Made by a program: the position numbers and the translations under genes. Below are positions 1 to 8,686 of a stretch of 64,000 nucleotides of DNA, piece after piece. The notes beneath the pieces were generated by a model. It saw only the letters and a list, made by a program, of their open reading frames with translations, made no database searches and was not told where the DNA came from. Source of the DNA: Desulfacinum infernum DSM 9756 (GTDB lineage: Bacteria; Desulfobacterota; Syntrophobacteria; Syntrophobacterales; DSM-9756). The stretch is from assembly GCF_900129305.1 (NCBI RefSeq), contig NZ_FQVB01000021.1, positions 21,486 to 85,485 of the forward strand. The letters run 5' to 3'. The stretch's first letter is position 1. The number at the start of each line of letters is the position of its first letter.

Positions 1-383
1 TCATGCCCGTACCAATGCTTTATGTGCTAGTTTCATGTGTGGTGCTCTTTGCATCCGCATCTCTGCTTCCTGTCTTTTTGGGACCGGATTTTTCGGCTGC
101 CGTAGATGTGATTCGTTGGCTGGTCTGGTTGCCTCTACTCAGTGTTCCGCGCCGTTTCGGGCAGATGACACTATCCTCCAGCGGTTGGCAGCGGCGTAGT
201 TTGGCGGTTCTCGTCTTCGGTGCAGTGCTCAATCTGATGGCCAACCTTTGGGCCATTCCGTTGTGGGGATGGCGAGGGGCAGTTGCGGCCACCTACATTG
301 CAGAGATGGCCATGGGAGTATTGGTGTGGGTAATGTTTATTTTTAGTGACGGAACTATCAGGCATCCTGCCAATAAAGCATAA
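1..383 (+). CDS. Polysaccharide flippase (Wzx/MATE-like), C-terminal part, cut by window edge
   Basis: The reading frame is open to the left edge, so only the last ~126 residues are visible. They form at least three or four hydrophobic segments (about residues 4-25, 36-50, 68-90 and 92-115) with the short Gly/Trp turn IPLWGWRGAVAAT, which is typical of the last helices of oligosaccharide flippases that move lipid-linked O-antigen units across the inner membrane. The following genes (sulfotransferase, GT2 and GT4 enzymes) agree with a surface-polysaccharide locus. Family assignment rests on topology, this motif and context, since the diagnostic N-terminal half lies outside the window. Confidence 0.6.
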   Translation, partial: MPVPMLYVLVSCVVLFASASLLPVFLGPDFSAAVDVIRWLVWLPLLSVPRRFGQMTLSSSGWQRRSLAVLVFGAVLNLMANLWAIPLWGWRGAVAATYIAEMAMGVLVWVMFIFSDGTIRHPANKA

Positions 384-409
384 GACCAGAGCAGAGGAAT
401 CAATAGATA

Positions 410-1300
410 ATGAAAAACCAAAAGATAATACCTAATCTCTTCTTGATTGGGGCACCAAAGGCGGGAACAACAGCGATGTCAAAGTATCTGGGCGATCATC
501 CCAATATATTTCTGTGCGATCCCAAGGAGCCCGACTATTTTAATGATGATTTCTCTAATCGTTATGTCACTAATTTAGAAAAGTATTTATCTTTGTTTTC
601 TGCTGCCTCGTCGGATTGCATGTATTTTATGGATGCATCAACCCGTTATCTTCAGTCCGAAAGAGCAGTTGAAAATATTCTTGAATTTAATCCTGAGTCT
701 AAGTTTATCGTGATGTTGCGAAACCCATGTGAAATAATTGTCGCCTTACATTCTCAGTATGTATATGAAGGGTATGACGATCAAGTGGGTTTTGAGCGTG
801 CGTGGAGATTGGAACCTTACAGGAAGCGAGGTAAATATATTCCTGAAATCTGCATAGAACCTAAAATGCTCTATTATCGAGAAGCCTGCCTGTTAGGTCG
901 ACACATTGAAAGGCTTTATGGGTATGTGTCTAAGGATAGGGTTCATGTAATTATATTTGATGACTTTGTTCAAAATGCCAAGAAAGTATATGAAACGCTG
1001 CTAGAATTTCTTGGGATCCCGTCGGATGGGCGAGAGAACTTTGAAAGAGTTAATCCTCGCCGCGGTTACCGATTTCAGTGGCTACAGAGTTTAGTCTTGC
1101 GTTTGGGTAATCTCAAAAGAAGAGTGGGCATAACTCGCGGATTGGGTATATACAATGTCGTCAAGAAGTTCAATGTCGTTACTCAGCCCACTGACAGAAT
1201 ATCAGAAGAGTTACTTCAAGAAATGAAGGGATTTTTCCGGGAAGATGTGAAATTGCTGAGTGAGTATGTGGAACGTGATCTGACTCATTGGGTTGAATGA
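410..1300 (+). CDS. Sulfotransferase family protein
   Basis: A 296-residue soluble protein of normal length for a PAPS-dependent sulfotransferase. The 5'-phosphosulfate loop is visible as IGAPKAGTT (Lys17) and a 3'-phosphate-binding segment as VMLRNPCEIIVALHS around residues 100-115. It probably transfers sulfate from PAPS to a sugar of the surface polysaccharide made by this locus; the acceptor cannot be told from sequence. Start chosen at the ATG after AGAGGAA. Base composition is AT-rich compared with everything after 2.5 kb, as often seen in transferred O-antigen genes. Confidence 0.85.
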   Translation: MKNQKIIPNLFLIGAPKAGTTAMSKYLGDHPNIFLCDPKEPDYFNDDFSNRYVTNLEKYLSLFSAASSDCMYFMDASTRYLQSERAVENILEFNPESKFIVMLRNPCEIIVALHSQYVYEGYDDQVGFERAWRLEPYRKRGKYIPEICIEPKMLYYREACLLGRHIERLYGYVSKDRVHVIIFDDFVQNAKKVYETLLEFLGIPSDGRENFERVNPRRGYRFQWLQSLVLRLGNLKRRVGITRGLGIYNVVKKFNVVTQPTDRISEELLQEMKGFFREDVKLLSEYVERDLTHWVE

Positions 1301-1432
1301 TTGTGTTGTGCATCGTATTTATATACCAAAAATGCTACAGCGGATAAATTATGTGAGGTCTAGATTTTTATGTGGCATGTCTAAATATCAAATGTGTATA
1401 TATAAATAAATTTAGTATCATGAGTTTAGCCG

Positions 1433-2506
1433 ATGAATATGACGTCAAGAGAATCCAGTAACCCGCTCATATCCGTTATACTCCCGGTATTTAATGCAGA
1501 AAATTTTGTCGAAGAATCTATTGAGAGCATTCTTAGTCAAACAGCAAATGATCTTGAGCTGATTGTGATTGATGACGGTTCTGAAGACGGAAGCTGGGAG
1601 AAAATAAGGGCTGCTGCATCACGAGATGGTCGCATACGGCCACTGAGGAACAAAAAAAATAGGGGTTTGATTTATACTTTAAATAAGGGACTATTGGAAT
1701 CGAAAGGCTTTTATGTCGCCAGAATGGATGCTGATGACATATCGTTGCCAGACAGGCTGGCATCACAAATCGAGTTCATGAAAGAACATAATGTTGACTT
1801 CTGCGGATGCTGGATTCGCCTACTGGGTTCAATACGCAAGAGGGTGATTTGTTTTCCAGAGACTGATATTGGCTTCAAGACATTGCTGTTGTTTCAGACG
1901 CCTTTCTCTCATCCAACCCTAGTGATGCGAAGGAAAATCATCCATGCAGGCTTTCGATACCGATCAGATGCTGTTCACGCTGAGGAATATGACTTGGCCG
2001 TTCAGCTTGCAAAATATTATAGAATGGGCAATGTTCCCAAAGTCTTGCTATTGTATAGGGTTCACAAATCCCAAGTATCAAATCTTCATAGGAGGACACA
2101 ACTGGAAAGCGCGGCTAGGATTAGGCGCGAGGCGCTGCGTGCATTGGAAATTCCGGCTGATCCCGAACAGGTCTACCTTCATGGTTATCTAAGATATCCG
2201 AAACCGGTCGCAAGCTTCGAGGAACTAAGGGCATACCGCAATTGGCTAGAAACTCTGTGTCTGTATTTTGAAGAGAAGGAAGAAGCAAAGCGTGTGGTCG
2301 CAGAGCAGTGGCTGCGCGTGTGCATCCGAGCGACTCATCTCGGCCCGCGGGTCGTGAATGAATACAGGCAATCATTTTTGCTACGATACTACGACGCCAG
2401 CTATAAACAACAAGCGGACTTGTTGTTGGCAAGTTTGTTCAGACTTCGGTACGGGAGCCGAATGTTCCAGATGTTGGAATCATTATCTCTCAGCCCAGGG
2501 TTCTGA
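1433..2506 (+). CDS. Family 2 glycosyltransferase
   Basis: A 357-residue GT-A enzyme: the N-terminal ISVILPVFNAENFVEESI signature, the IVIDDGSEDGS nucleotide-binding turn near residues 44-54, and a metal-binding DxD (MDADD, Asp99/Asp101). The C-terminal ~120 residues are helical and probably define the acceptor. Such enzymes add single sugars to lipid-linked intermediates at the cytoplasmic face of the membrane. It lies in the same AT-rich block as the sulfotransferase, after a 132-base AT-rich spacer. Its 3' end overlaps the convergent GT4 gene by 24 bases, close to the place where base composition changes. Confidence 0.9.
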   Translation: MNMTSRESSNPLISVILPVFNAENFVEESIESILSQTANDLELIVIDDGSEDGSWEKIRAAASRDGRIRPLRNKKNRGLIYTLNKGLLESKGFYVARMDADDISLPDRLASQIEFMKEHNVDFCGCWIRLLGSIRKRVICFPETDIGFKTLLLFQTPFSHPTLVMRRKIIHAGFRYRSDAVHAEEYDLAVQLAKYYRMGNVPKVLLLYRVHKSQVSNLHRRTQLESAARIRREALRALEIPADPEQVYLHGYLRYPKPVASFEELRAYRNWLETLCLYFEEKEEAKRVVAEQWLRVCIRATHLGPRVVNEYRQSFLLRYYDASYKQQADLLLASLFRLRYGSRMFQMLESLSLSPGF

Positions 2507-3613
2507 TAAGCTCGAACAATCCGTAGTGCGCAACGAGTCTCGAATGCCAAATCGCTCGTTCCAGGGTATGGAACGAAGATAAAGGTGAAAGTAAGCTCTT
2601 GTCTGTTCTGTTATTGAAAATTCTCTTAAGGCGTGTTCACGTGCGGCGAGACGCATGGCCAGCCAAGCTTTTCTCTCCGTTGAAAGACTCCTGACCGCCC
2701 TCTCGAACGCCCTGATGTCATTTGGCGTACACAACAAACCAGTGACTCCGTTTTGTACAATGGAAGCAACAGCCGGGATATTGGACGCAACGGGGGAAAG
2801 GCCACAGGCCATCGCTTCAATAATGGTGAGCGGCAAGCCTTCGGACCGGGAGGGGAAGAGCAGTGCATCGGCGTTCCGATAGGTACGGGCGAGGTCGTGG
2901 GGAGCGAGGCGACCGATGCAGCGGCAGTTGGGGGGCAAGGGGTATTGGGTGTGAGCACCGGACCTGTCCGCAGTATAGACGAGTTCAAAATCGGGTCCTA
3001 GTGTTTCCAGGATGGGCCCGAGCAGGTCTACGCCTTTGCGCTTGACCCAGTTTCCCACATAGAGCAGGCGGAAAGGGCGGTGAGGCTCACGCTCGGATCC
3101 CGGTGTGAAAGTGTTCTCCACATCGATGCCGTTGTAAACGACGACCACGTCCGTGCGGCCGAAAAGTTTCTTCACCTGAGCCGCCACATGCCGGCTGACG
3201 GCCGTGACAACGGCGGCACGTTCCAGGTTGCGAGCCTCTATCGGCCGGATCCAGAAACGGTGATAAATTTTTTGCGGCAGGGTCTTGTAAGGCATAAAGG
3301 CCGGGTCGTGAACGCTGTGGTGCACCGTCACCACGGTAGGGAGATTCCTGGGCACAAAGCGGGGATGCAGCCAGGAATTGATGTGGACGATATTGGCCCA
3401 GTTCGGCGGCTTCGGTACGGGCACCGTCCACGGGGCGTACTCCGCGCGAAGGGGAAGCCACGTGATTTCGGCTCGGATGCCACGGCGTCGCAACCCTTCC
3501 ACAAGGCGCTCCGTGAAGACATCCGTGCCGCTGCCTGCGCGGATCGTCGGCAACCAGACGGCGGGTTGCGAAACGTTCTTTCTTGTTATTCCCAGGCCTC
3601 GTGTGGAATCCAT
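2483..3613 (-). CDS. Family 4 (GT-B) glycosyltransferase
   Basis: A 376-residue GT-B fold enzyme. The N-terminal half carries GSGTDVFTERLVEGLRRRG, the usual glycine-rich acceptor loop and helix; the C-terminal half carries LLYVGNWVKRKGVDLL and the EX7E donor motif in SEGLPLTIIEAMACG. It transfers a retained-configuration hexose or similar sugar from a nucleotide donor. It follows the 441-residue GT4 gene by 14 bases, so the two form an operon transcribed leftwards. Codon use and G+C are those of the rest of the window, unlike the convergent GT2 gene. Donor and acceptor cannot be named. Confidence 0.9.
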   Translation of the reverse strand: MDSTRGLGITRKNVSQPAVWLPTIRAGSGTDVFTERLVEGLRRRGIRAEITWLPLRAEYAPWTVPVPKPPNWANIVHINSWLHPRFVPRNLPTVVTVHHSVHDPAFMPYKTLPQKIYHRFWIRPIEARNLERAAVVTAVSRHVAAQVKKLFGRTDVVVVYNGIDVENTFTPGSEREPHRPFRLLYVGNWVKRKGVDLLGPILETLGPDFELVYTADRSGAHTQYPLPPNCRCIGRLAPHDLARTYRNADALLFPSRSEGLPLTIIEAMACGLSPVASNIPAVASIVQNGVTGLLCTPNDIRAFERAVRSLSTERKAWLAMRLAAREHALREFSITEQTRAYFHLYLRSIPWNERFGIRDSLRTTDCSSLSEPWAER

Positions 3614-3628
3614 GCTGGAGCCTTCCGC

Positions 3629-4954
3629 CTATTGCCTAGATGCCCGGCTACGACCGCATCTTGTGATTTCAGGCGAGCCCTGCAAGCGGTTGAGAAGCCG
3701 TTTGTACTTTTCGCCGATTTCATTCCAGTCGAAATGACGGCGAGCCCATTCCCTTCCATGATCTGAAAGATTTTTCAAGAGGCCCGGATCGGTTAGCGCC
3801 CTGCAGATTGCGTCGGCCAGCGAAGTGCTTTGCTCCGGTGGAGCCAGGAGGCCCGTTTCCCCGTGACGGATGACGTCGCGGATGGCGGGAAGGTCGGAAG
3901 CGATGACGGGGCAGCCGCAGCCCATGGCTTCTACCATGACGAGCCCCAGGCCTTCCTGGTCGCCGCTTCGGGCCACCACCGACGGCACCACGGTGACGGT
4001 GGCGGCGCGATAGAAGTGGGGAAGATCCTCATGGGCCACCGGACCGAAAAAGGTGATGGCGCCGGGATGGGGAGGCAAATCCGAAGGGGCACTGGCCTCC
4101 AACTCTGACCCAAGGGACCGGACGGGAGCGATGGAGGCCGCGAGTTTTTTTAGAAGCGGTTCTTCGGGGCCGGAACCCACGATCCAGAGTTCCGCATCGG
4201 CGATGCGGCGGCGAACGTGTCCGAAAGCCTCGATGAGGTAGCGGACTCCCTTCTTCTCCACTAGCCTTCCCACAAAGAGAATCGTCGCCTTTCGGCGTGG
4301 CGCTCGCGCGTCCGGCGTGAAGAGCGTGCTGAGGTCCGTTCCCATGGGAATCACGTGGCAGGGTGTTTGGATTCCGGCCGCCCGGAGCTTTTCGGCCATG
4401 GCGCGGCTCACCACCGTCAGGGCGGCGGAGCGCCGAAGGACCCAGCGCCGCAGGGCGTCAAAAAGATGACCTCGAAGTCCGAAGAGGTCGCCGCCGTGGC
4501 TGGTGCAGAGGATGGGCACTCCGTCCCGCCGTCCCATCTGAGCCAGGACGGCGCACAGCCCTTGAGGGAGGATCCAATGGGCGTGAACGCCCTGAAAGGA
4601 GCGATCCGCCGTCAGCCGTCGGATCAAGAGAACTTGGGCCGCCAGGAAGAAGGGAACCTGTAAAAGCACCCAAGGTCTTCTCTTGATCTTTTCCAGAATG
4701 CCCCCTTCATGGGCCAGGTGCTCCAGGCGTTCCGGAAAATACCGAAATCGGTGAATCGTCAGACCGTCCATCCGCTCCCCGAGCTTCGACCCGGGGGCGT
4801 GGGGGGTGACCACATGCACCTCAAAGCTTTCGGTCAGTCGCCGGGAGAGATCGTAAACAAACCGTGGTTCCCGATCCCCAGGCCACCGTGGAAAGGTGGA
4901 GGTGAGTATCAATACCCGCAGGTTCCCTGAAGGGACATCCACTTTCGAATTCAT
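3629..4954 (-). CDS. Family 4 (GT-B) glycosyltransferase
   Basis: A 441-residue GT-B enzyme. It begins with a short hydrophilic tail and then RVLILTSTFPRWPGDREPRFV, a typical GT4 opening; HAHWILPQGLCAVL lies near residue 125, the donor-site strand ILFVGRLVEKKGVRYLIEA near residue 225, and the EX7E pair in QEGLGLVMVEAMGCG near residue 340. It is upstream of the 376-residue GT4 gene in a two-gene leftward operon and is probably cytoplasmic or peripheral. It is divergent from the sigma-54-controlled glycosylation genes, across about 800 bases of spacer. Confidence 0.9.
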   Translation of the reverse strand: MNSKVDVPSGNLRVLILTSTFPRWPGDREPRFVYDLSRRLTESFEVHVVTPHAPGSKLGERMDGLTIHRFRYFPERLEHLAHEGGILEKIKRRPWVLLQVPFFLAAQVLLIRRLTADRSFQGVHAHWILPQGLCAVLAQMGRRDGVPILCTSHGGDLFGLRGHLFDALRRWVLRRSAALTVVSRAMAEKLRAAGIQTPCHVIPMGTDLSTLFTPDARAPRRKATILFVGRLVEKKGVRYLIEAFGHVRRRIADAELWIVGSGPEEPLLKKLAASIAPVRSLGSELEASAPSDLPPHPGAITFFGPVAHEDLPHFYRAATVTVVPSVVARSGDQEGLGLVMVEAMGCGCPVIASDLPAIRDVIRHGETGLLAPPEQSTSLADAICRALTDPGLLKNLSDHGREWARRHFDWNEIGEKYKRLLNRLQGSPEITRCGRSRASRQ

Positions 4955-5602
4955 CTGCTATGCTTTTTCATCCACGCGGAGCGCCTTTCGTCCCTTGCGT
5001 GCCGGCGGATGCTCCGTCCAATGCCTCTTCTTCAACAGTCCATCCCGGCGCGGAGAGGGCCGCCCCTTGTCACGAATTTGACTGTGGTGGTGCCCCATGT
5101 GTCTCGCTGCGAAATGGGCGCGCTTGCGGGCCACCACCTCGTTGCTTCTTTCCTCCCGTTGGCGGCTGGGCTTGCGGGCCAGACGGCCTGCCCAGCCCGG
5201 GAACGTTTTCATTCACTTTCCCACTGGATAGCCTGTGTGCCCTTTTTGCTCAAGCCTGGAACGTGGGGCGCCTCCGTCTGCTGGGCTGATGTCGCAGCCT
5301 TCTGCCCTGCACGATACTAAAAATCATACTCTAAAGCTATAGCAAGTGACACACGTCTTGACCCACTGAAAGAAGGGTTCTGGATCCCTTTTGCACGATT
5401 TCAGCGCTGTTTTTCTGTCATTACCCCCTTCGACGAGTGCTTGAGGATCTCTTTCAGGAGGCATTTACAAGGGTGGCAAATCCTTGGCGGCCAGAAGCTC
5501 TAAGGTGTTGGCTGTTCCTTTGCGGGGGAGTCGAGGGGCAGAACGCGGGGGAATCCTTGTCGGGAAGCCGGGAGAGCGGGATACCCGCTGCACCGCGCTA
5601 AA
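4955..5602. other. Long intergenic region without recognisable gene
   Basis: The GC-rich spacer between divergent glycosyltransferase genes. The short open frames here lack ribosome binding sites and family features and look like chance frames of GC-rich DNA. No tRNA, riboswitch or insertion-sequence remnant was recognised. The promoter of the leftward GT4 operon must lie here but no convincing sigma-70 hexamer pair was found. The right end leads into the sigma-54 promoter at 5603. Confidence 0.6.
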
Positions 5603-5618
5603 TGGCACCAAGTTTGCT
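5603..5618 (+). promoter_or_regulatory. Sigma-54 promoter for the glycosylation gene cluster
   Basis: TGGCACCAAGTTTGCT matches the sigma-54 consensus TGGCACG-N4-TTGCW at every position except the seventh, with correct spacing between the -24 GG and -12 GC. It lies 135 bases upstream of the ATG at 5753 and points into the cluster that ends at fliC. Sigma-54 commonly controls middle flagellar genes, so this ties the glycosyltransferase cluster to motility regulation. Confidence 0.75.
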
Positions 5619-5752
5619 TGTTCGCTGCCGTGGGTATAGGCACCTTGTGTCCACACGTTTGAAAAGGAATTTCTGGGGCGACAACTTCGCGCCCGAATCA
5701 AGGCAATGGTGCGGTTTCCCTCCACCAACGTTCAAGGAGGCCTGGACTGGCG

Positions 5753-8644
5753 ATGGCTGCAAACGTTGAAAGACATGAACAAGCCGCGATGGATCTATTT
5801 TCCGATCTGGAGGGGGGTGTGACCCCCCAGGAATGTGGTCTTCTTGGCCGACTGGCTTCCAATGTGCTCGAAGGCTGCATTGTTGAGATCGGCTCTTTCA
5901 GGGGGAAGTCCGCCGTTGCGCTTGCACTGGGTGTGCGAAGGAATCCTCGGGACCCCAAGCCCCAGATCTACTGTATTGAGCCACATCAAGAGTTCAGGGG
6001 TTATTATGGAGGCCGATTCGGACCGGAAGACCGGGGGGCCTTTTACCGTGTAATGGTGGCCACCGGGGCCTTCGCCGAAGTCGCCCTGGTGAATCTCAGC
6101 AGCGAGCAGGCGGGCCCGTGCTGGCGCGAACCCATAGGCCTTCTATTCGTGGACGGCGACCACAGATACGAAAGTGTCAAAAGGGACTTTCAATGTTGGG
6201 AGCCTCACGTCCTGCCGGGAGGGGTTATTGCCTTTGACGATTCCACCGATCCCGATTGCGGACCGTCTCAAGTGATTGACGAAATCCTGGAGACAGGCCG
6301 GTTCCGCTATGTTGAGACCGAGGGGAAGATAACCGTTATTCGCAAGATAAGGCACGATCTGGACGCCTCGGACGGAGTTCCGTCTGTCCCGCAGCGTCTT
6401 CTGGTTGTCTGTTCCGGGTTCACGCTCAACGGAGGCTTGCTGAGGTTCGAGCGAGTAGGGACCGTTCTCCGCAACTGGGGGCATGAAGTCGCCTATGTGG
6501 ACCTGGCCGGTACCAGGCGAGATACCTGGAAATGGAACCCCGTCCTGCCCGTTCTTTCCCTGGAGCAAGCCTTGCACCTGCGGTGGGATGCCGTCATGGT
6601 TCCGGGTGCCGGGTTTGACGAGGAGGTCATCAGGGGCTTTTCGGTCTTCCAGAAAGAAAACTTCGGAACCAGAGTGCAGCATATACTCAACGACCAATCT
6701 AGGCGTCTCCACTTCAAAATGGTCAACCAACACTTCCGTCCGCATGTGGTGATCTTCAACAATGACCAATGGTCTGTCGGATCATTTACAGACTTCGGTG
6801 GAGATCGATTTCACGTCCTCTTGGGGGGCATCGACACATGTTCTTTCCATCCCCCGACCTACAGGTCTCACCCCCTGGAGCCCGGCAAGTGGATTATCGG
6901 CGGCCTAGCTTCCAAAAACCCCGAGCCGCTTGTTGCCGCCCTTCAATACCTGCCTGCCCATACTTCGCTTTGGCTCTACGGAGAGGATTGTCACGGGGTG
7001 GCCCAGCGGCATGCTGGACTGATCCGCCAAGGGCGTTTGAGGCTCCTGGGGGAACTTGTCAACGAGGACCTTTTTAAATTCTACCATATGGTTGACTGCG
7101 TGGTCATGACGGAGACCCATGCCGGTTGGTCCAACCTAGTGGCCGAGGCCATGGCAAGCGGTACTCCCGTGGTGTGCACCCCCCACGGCACCAGCGGTGT
7201 TGCCCGTCACGGCGAAACGGCCCTGGTGATTGGACGACCGAACCCTGTAGCCATTGCCGACGGTGTCCTGCGGCTGCAGAAGGATCCCCACTTGTGCCGA
7301 CTGTTGAGTGAATCCGCGCGGAAGGTCATTTCATCCTATAGATGGGAGCGGTACTCCCGCCAATTGCTGCGTTTGATCCGCCATGACGGGCGTAGCCACT
7401 ACACGCACGACCCCTCAAGCGGCCTTTATGGAAAATGGCCTGTTTCCCAGAGGCTTTCGGGTCTTGAACCTCTGTTGGCCCGGGCTTCCGGCCTCAGCGT
7501 CATCGACGTGGGGGCGGCGGAAGGGGTTATCGCAAGGGAGTTCCTCAAAAGAGGTGCGGGAAGTGTTCACGGTTTCGAGCTGGATCCCAGCAGAGTCGCC
7601 ATTGCGCAGGCCATCTGCGCAGAATGGGATAACGGGCATTTCAGATGCGGGGATCTGTCCGATTGGGACAAATTTTGTGAAAGCCATCAGGATCTCTTGC
7701 AGGACCACTATGACATCGTTCTCTATTTGGGAGTTCATCACCACCTGCCTGCGCACTCTCGCATGAAAGCCTTTCTCGGACTTCTCAAACTGGCTTCCCG
7801 GTATTTCGCGATCCGTACGACTGACGAACTTTACATTGAAGATGCCCTGGAAGATCGACTTTTAGCCGAAGGTTTTCGCCCGGTCCCGGGGAGCGGGGCG
7901 GGCGGGGCAAAATGGCCGGGCATGGGAGAGCTCAAAATCTATGAAAAGTGGGCAAGCAGCTCTAGGAGGACACGTCCATTGTCAAGGCATTTTGTCTCCT
8001 ATCCGAAATCTGGGCGCACCTGGGTGCGCTATATATTGAATCAACTAAAGGTTGATAACCAGATAGTGTTTCATCATGACGGATTTGAGTTCAACGATGG
8101 ATCCTGCCCGCCTCATGACTTCGACGTTGAGAAGCGCATCAGACGCTACGCATGTGTCGACTGTCTTGTCTATTTGGAGCGGGATCCCAGAGACATTATG
8201 GTCAGTCTTTATGCGCAGATCAGCGGCCGGTTCAAAGAGTTTTTCAACTACACAGGCTCGATCTCAGACTTTATTCGAGACCCTTATTTTGGGGCACAGA
8301 ATTTAGAAAGATACCGAAATATATGGAATCATATGGTTGAACGGTTTGGGTTCTTAAAAATAACTTACGAAGAGTGCCACCAGGATATGCAATCCGTGAT
8401 TGCAAGGGTGCTTGACTATTATGGATTCAGCGTGCCCGGGAATGCGATTTCGGAAGCCGTGGAAAATGCGGAGTTTGCAAAGATGAAACGCCTGGAGCAA
8501 TCCAAGGTCTTTCCTCATCCCTGGCTCAAGCCGAGAAACAATGCACCAAAAGTACGGAAAGGGAAGATAGGAGGGTTCCGCGAGGAGCTGAGTCAAGAGG
8601 ATATTCAGTATTTGAATCAGATTTTCTCCCTCGCTGACCGTTGA
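5753..8644 (+). CDS. Four-domain methyltransferase-GT4-methyltransferase-sulfotransferase fusion
   Basis: A 963-residue protein with four catalytic modules. Residues ~20-195 are a class I SAM methyltransferase (IVEIGSFRGKSAVALAL, then FVDGDHRYESV). Residues ~210-545 are a GT-B glycosyltransferase whose EX7E motif reads AGWSNLVAE, so the first Glu is replaced. Residues ~570-720 are a second methyltransferase (VIDVGAAEG, HGFELDPSR). Residues ~745-963 are a sulfotransferase (SYPKSGRTWVRY, then LERDPRDIMVS). No signal peptide or membrane segment is visible, so it is cytoplasmic. Start has AAGGAGG 12 bases upstream. It is the first gene after the sigma-54 promoter and probably builds and decorates one glycan repeat, most likely for flagellin. 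Confidence 0.85.
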   Translation: MAANVERHEQAAMDLFSDLEGGVTPQECGLLGRLASNVLEGCIVEIGSFRGKSAVALALGVRRNPRDPKPQIYCIEPHQEFRGYYGGRFGPEDRGAFYRVMVATGAFAEVALVNLSSEQAGPCWREPIGLLFVDGDHRYESVKRDFQCWEPHVLPGGVIAFDDSTDPDCGPSQVIDEILETGRFRYVETEGKITVIRKIRHDLDASDGVPSVPQRLLVVCSGFTLNGGLLRFERVGTVLRNWGHEVAYVDLAGTRRDTWKWNPVLPVLSLEQALHLRWDAVMVPGAGFDEEVIRGFSVFQKENFGTRVQHILNDQSRRLHFKMVNQHFRPHVVIFNNDQWSVGSFTDFGGDRFHVLLGGIDTCSFHPPTYRSHPLEPGKWIIGGLASKNPEPLVAALQYLPAHTSLWLYGEDCHGVAQRHAGLIRQGRLRLLGELVNEDLFKFYHMVDCVVMTETHAGWSNLVAEAMASGTPVVCTPHGTSGVARHGETALVIGRPNPVAIADGVLRLQKDPHLCRLLSESARKVISSYRWERYSRQLLRLIRHDGRSHYTHDPSSGLYGKWPVSQRLSGLEPLLARASGLSVIDVGAAEGVIAREFLKRGAGSVHGFELDPSRVAIAQAICAEWDNGHFRCGDLSDWDKFCESHQDLLQDHYDIVLYLGVHHHLPAHSRMKAFLGLLKLASRYFAIRTTDELYIEDALEDRLLAEGFRPVPGSGAGGAKWPGMGELKIYEKWASSSRRTRPLSRHFVSYPKSGRTWVRYILNQLKVDNQIVFHHDGFEFNDGSCPPHDFDVEKRIRRYACVDCLVYLERDPRDIMVSLYAQISGRFKEFFNYTGSISDFIRDPYFGAQNLERYRNIWNHMVERFGFLKITYEECHQDMQSVIARVLDYYGFSVPGNAISEAVENAEFAKMKRLEQSKVFPHPWLKPRNNAPKVRKGKIGGFREELSQEDIQYLNQIFSLADR

Positions 8645-8686
8645 ACTCTTAATATTCGGGCGCGAAGATAATGGGAGCCACTGACC

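Noticed and set aside
5009..5728. Several short open frames in the 4955-5752 spacer.
   Set aside because: No ribosome sites, no recognisable domain, overlapping in several frames, and one overlaps the sigma-54 promoter.
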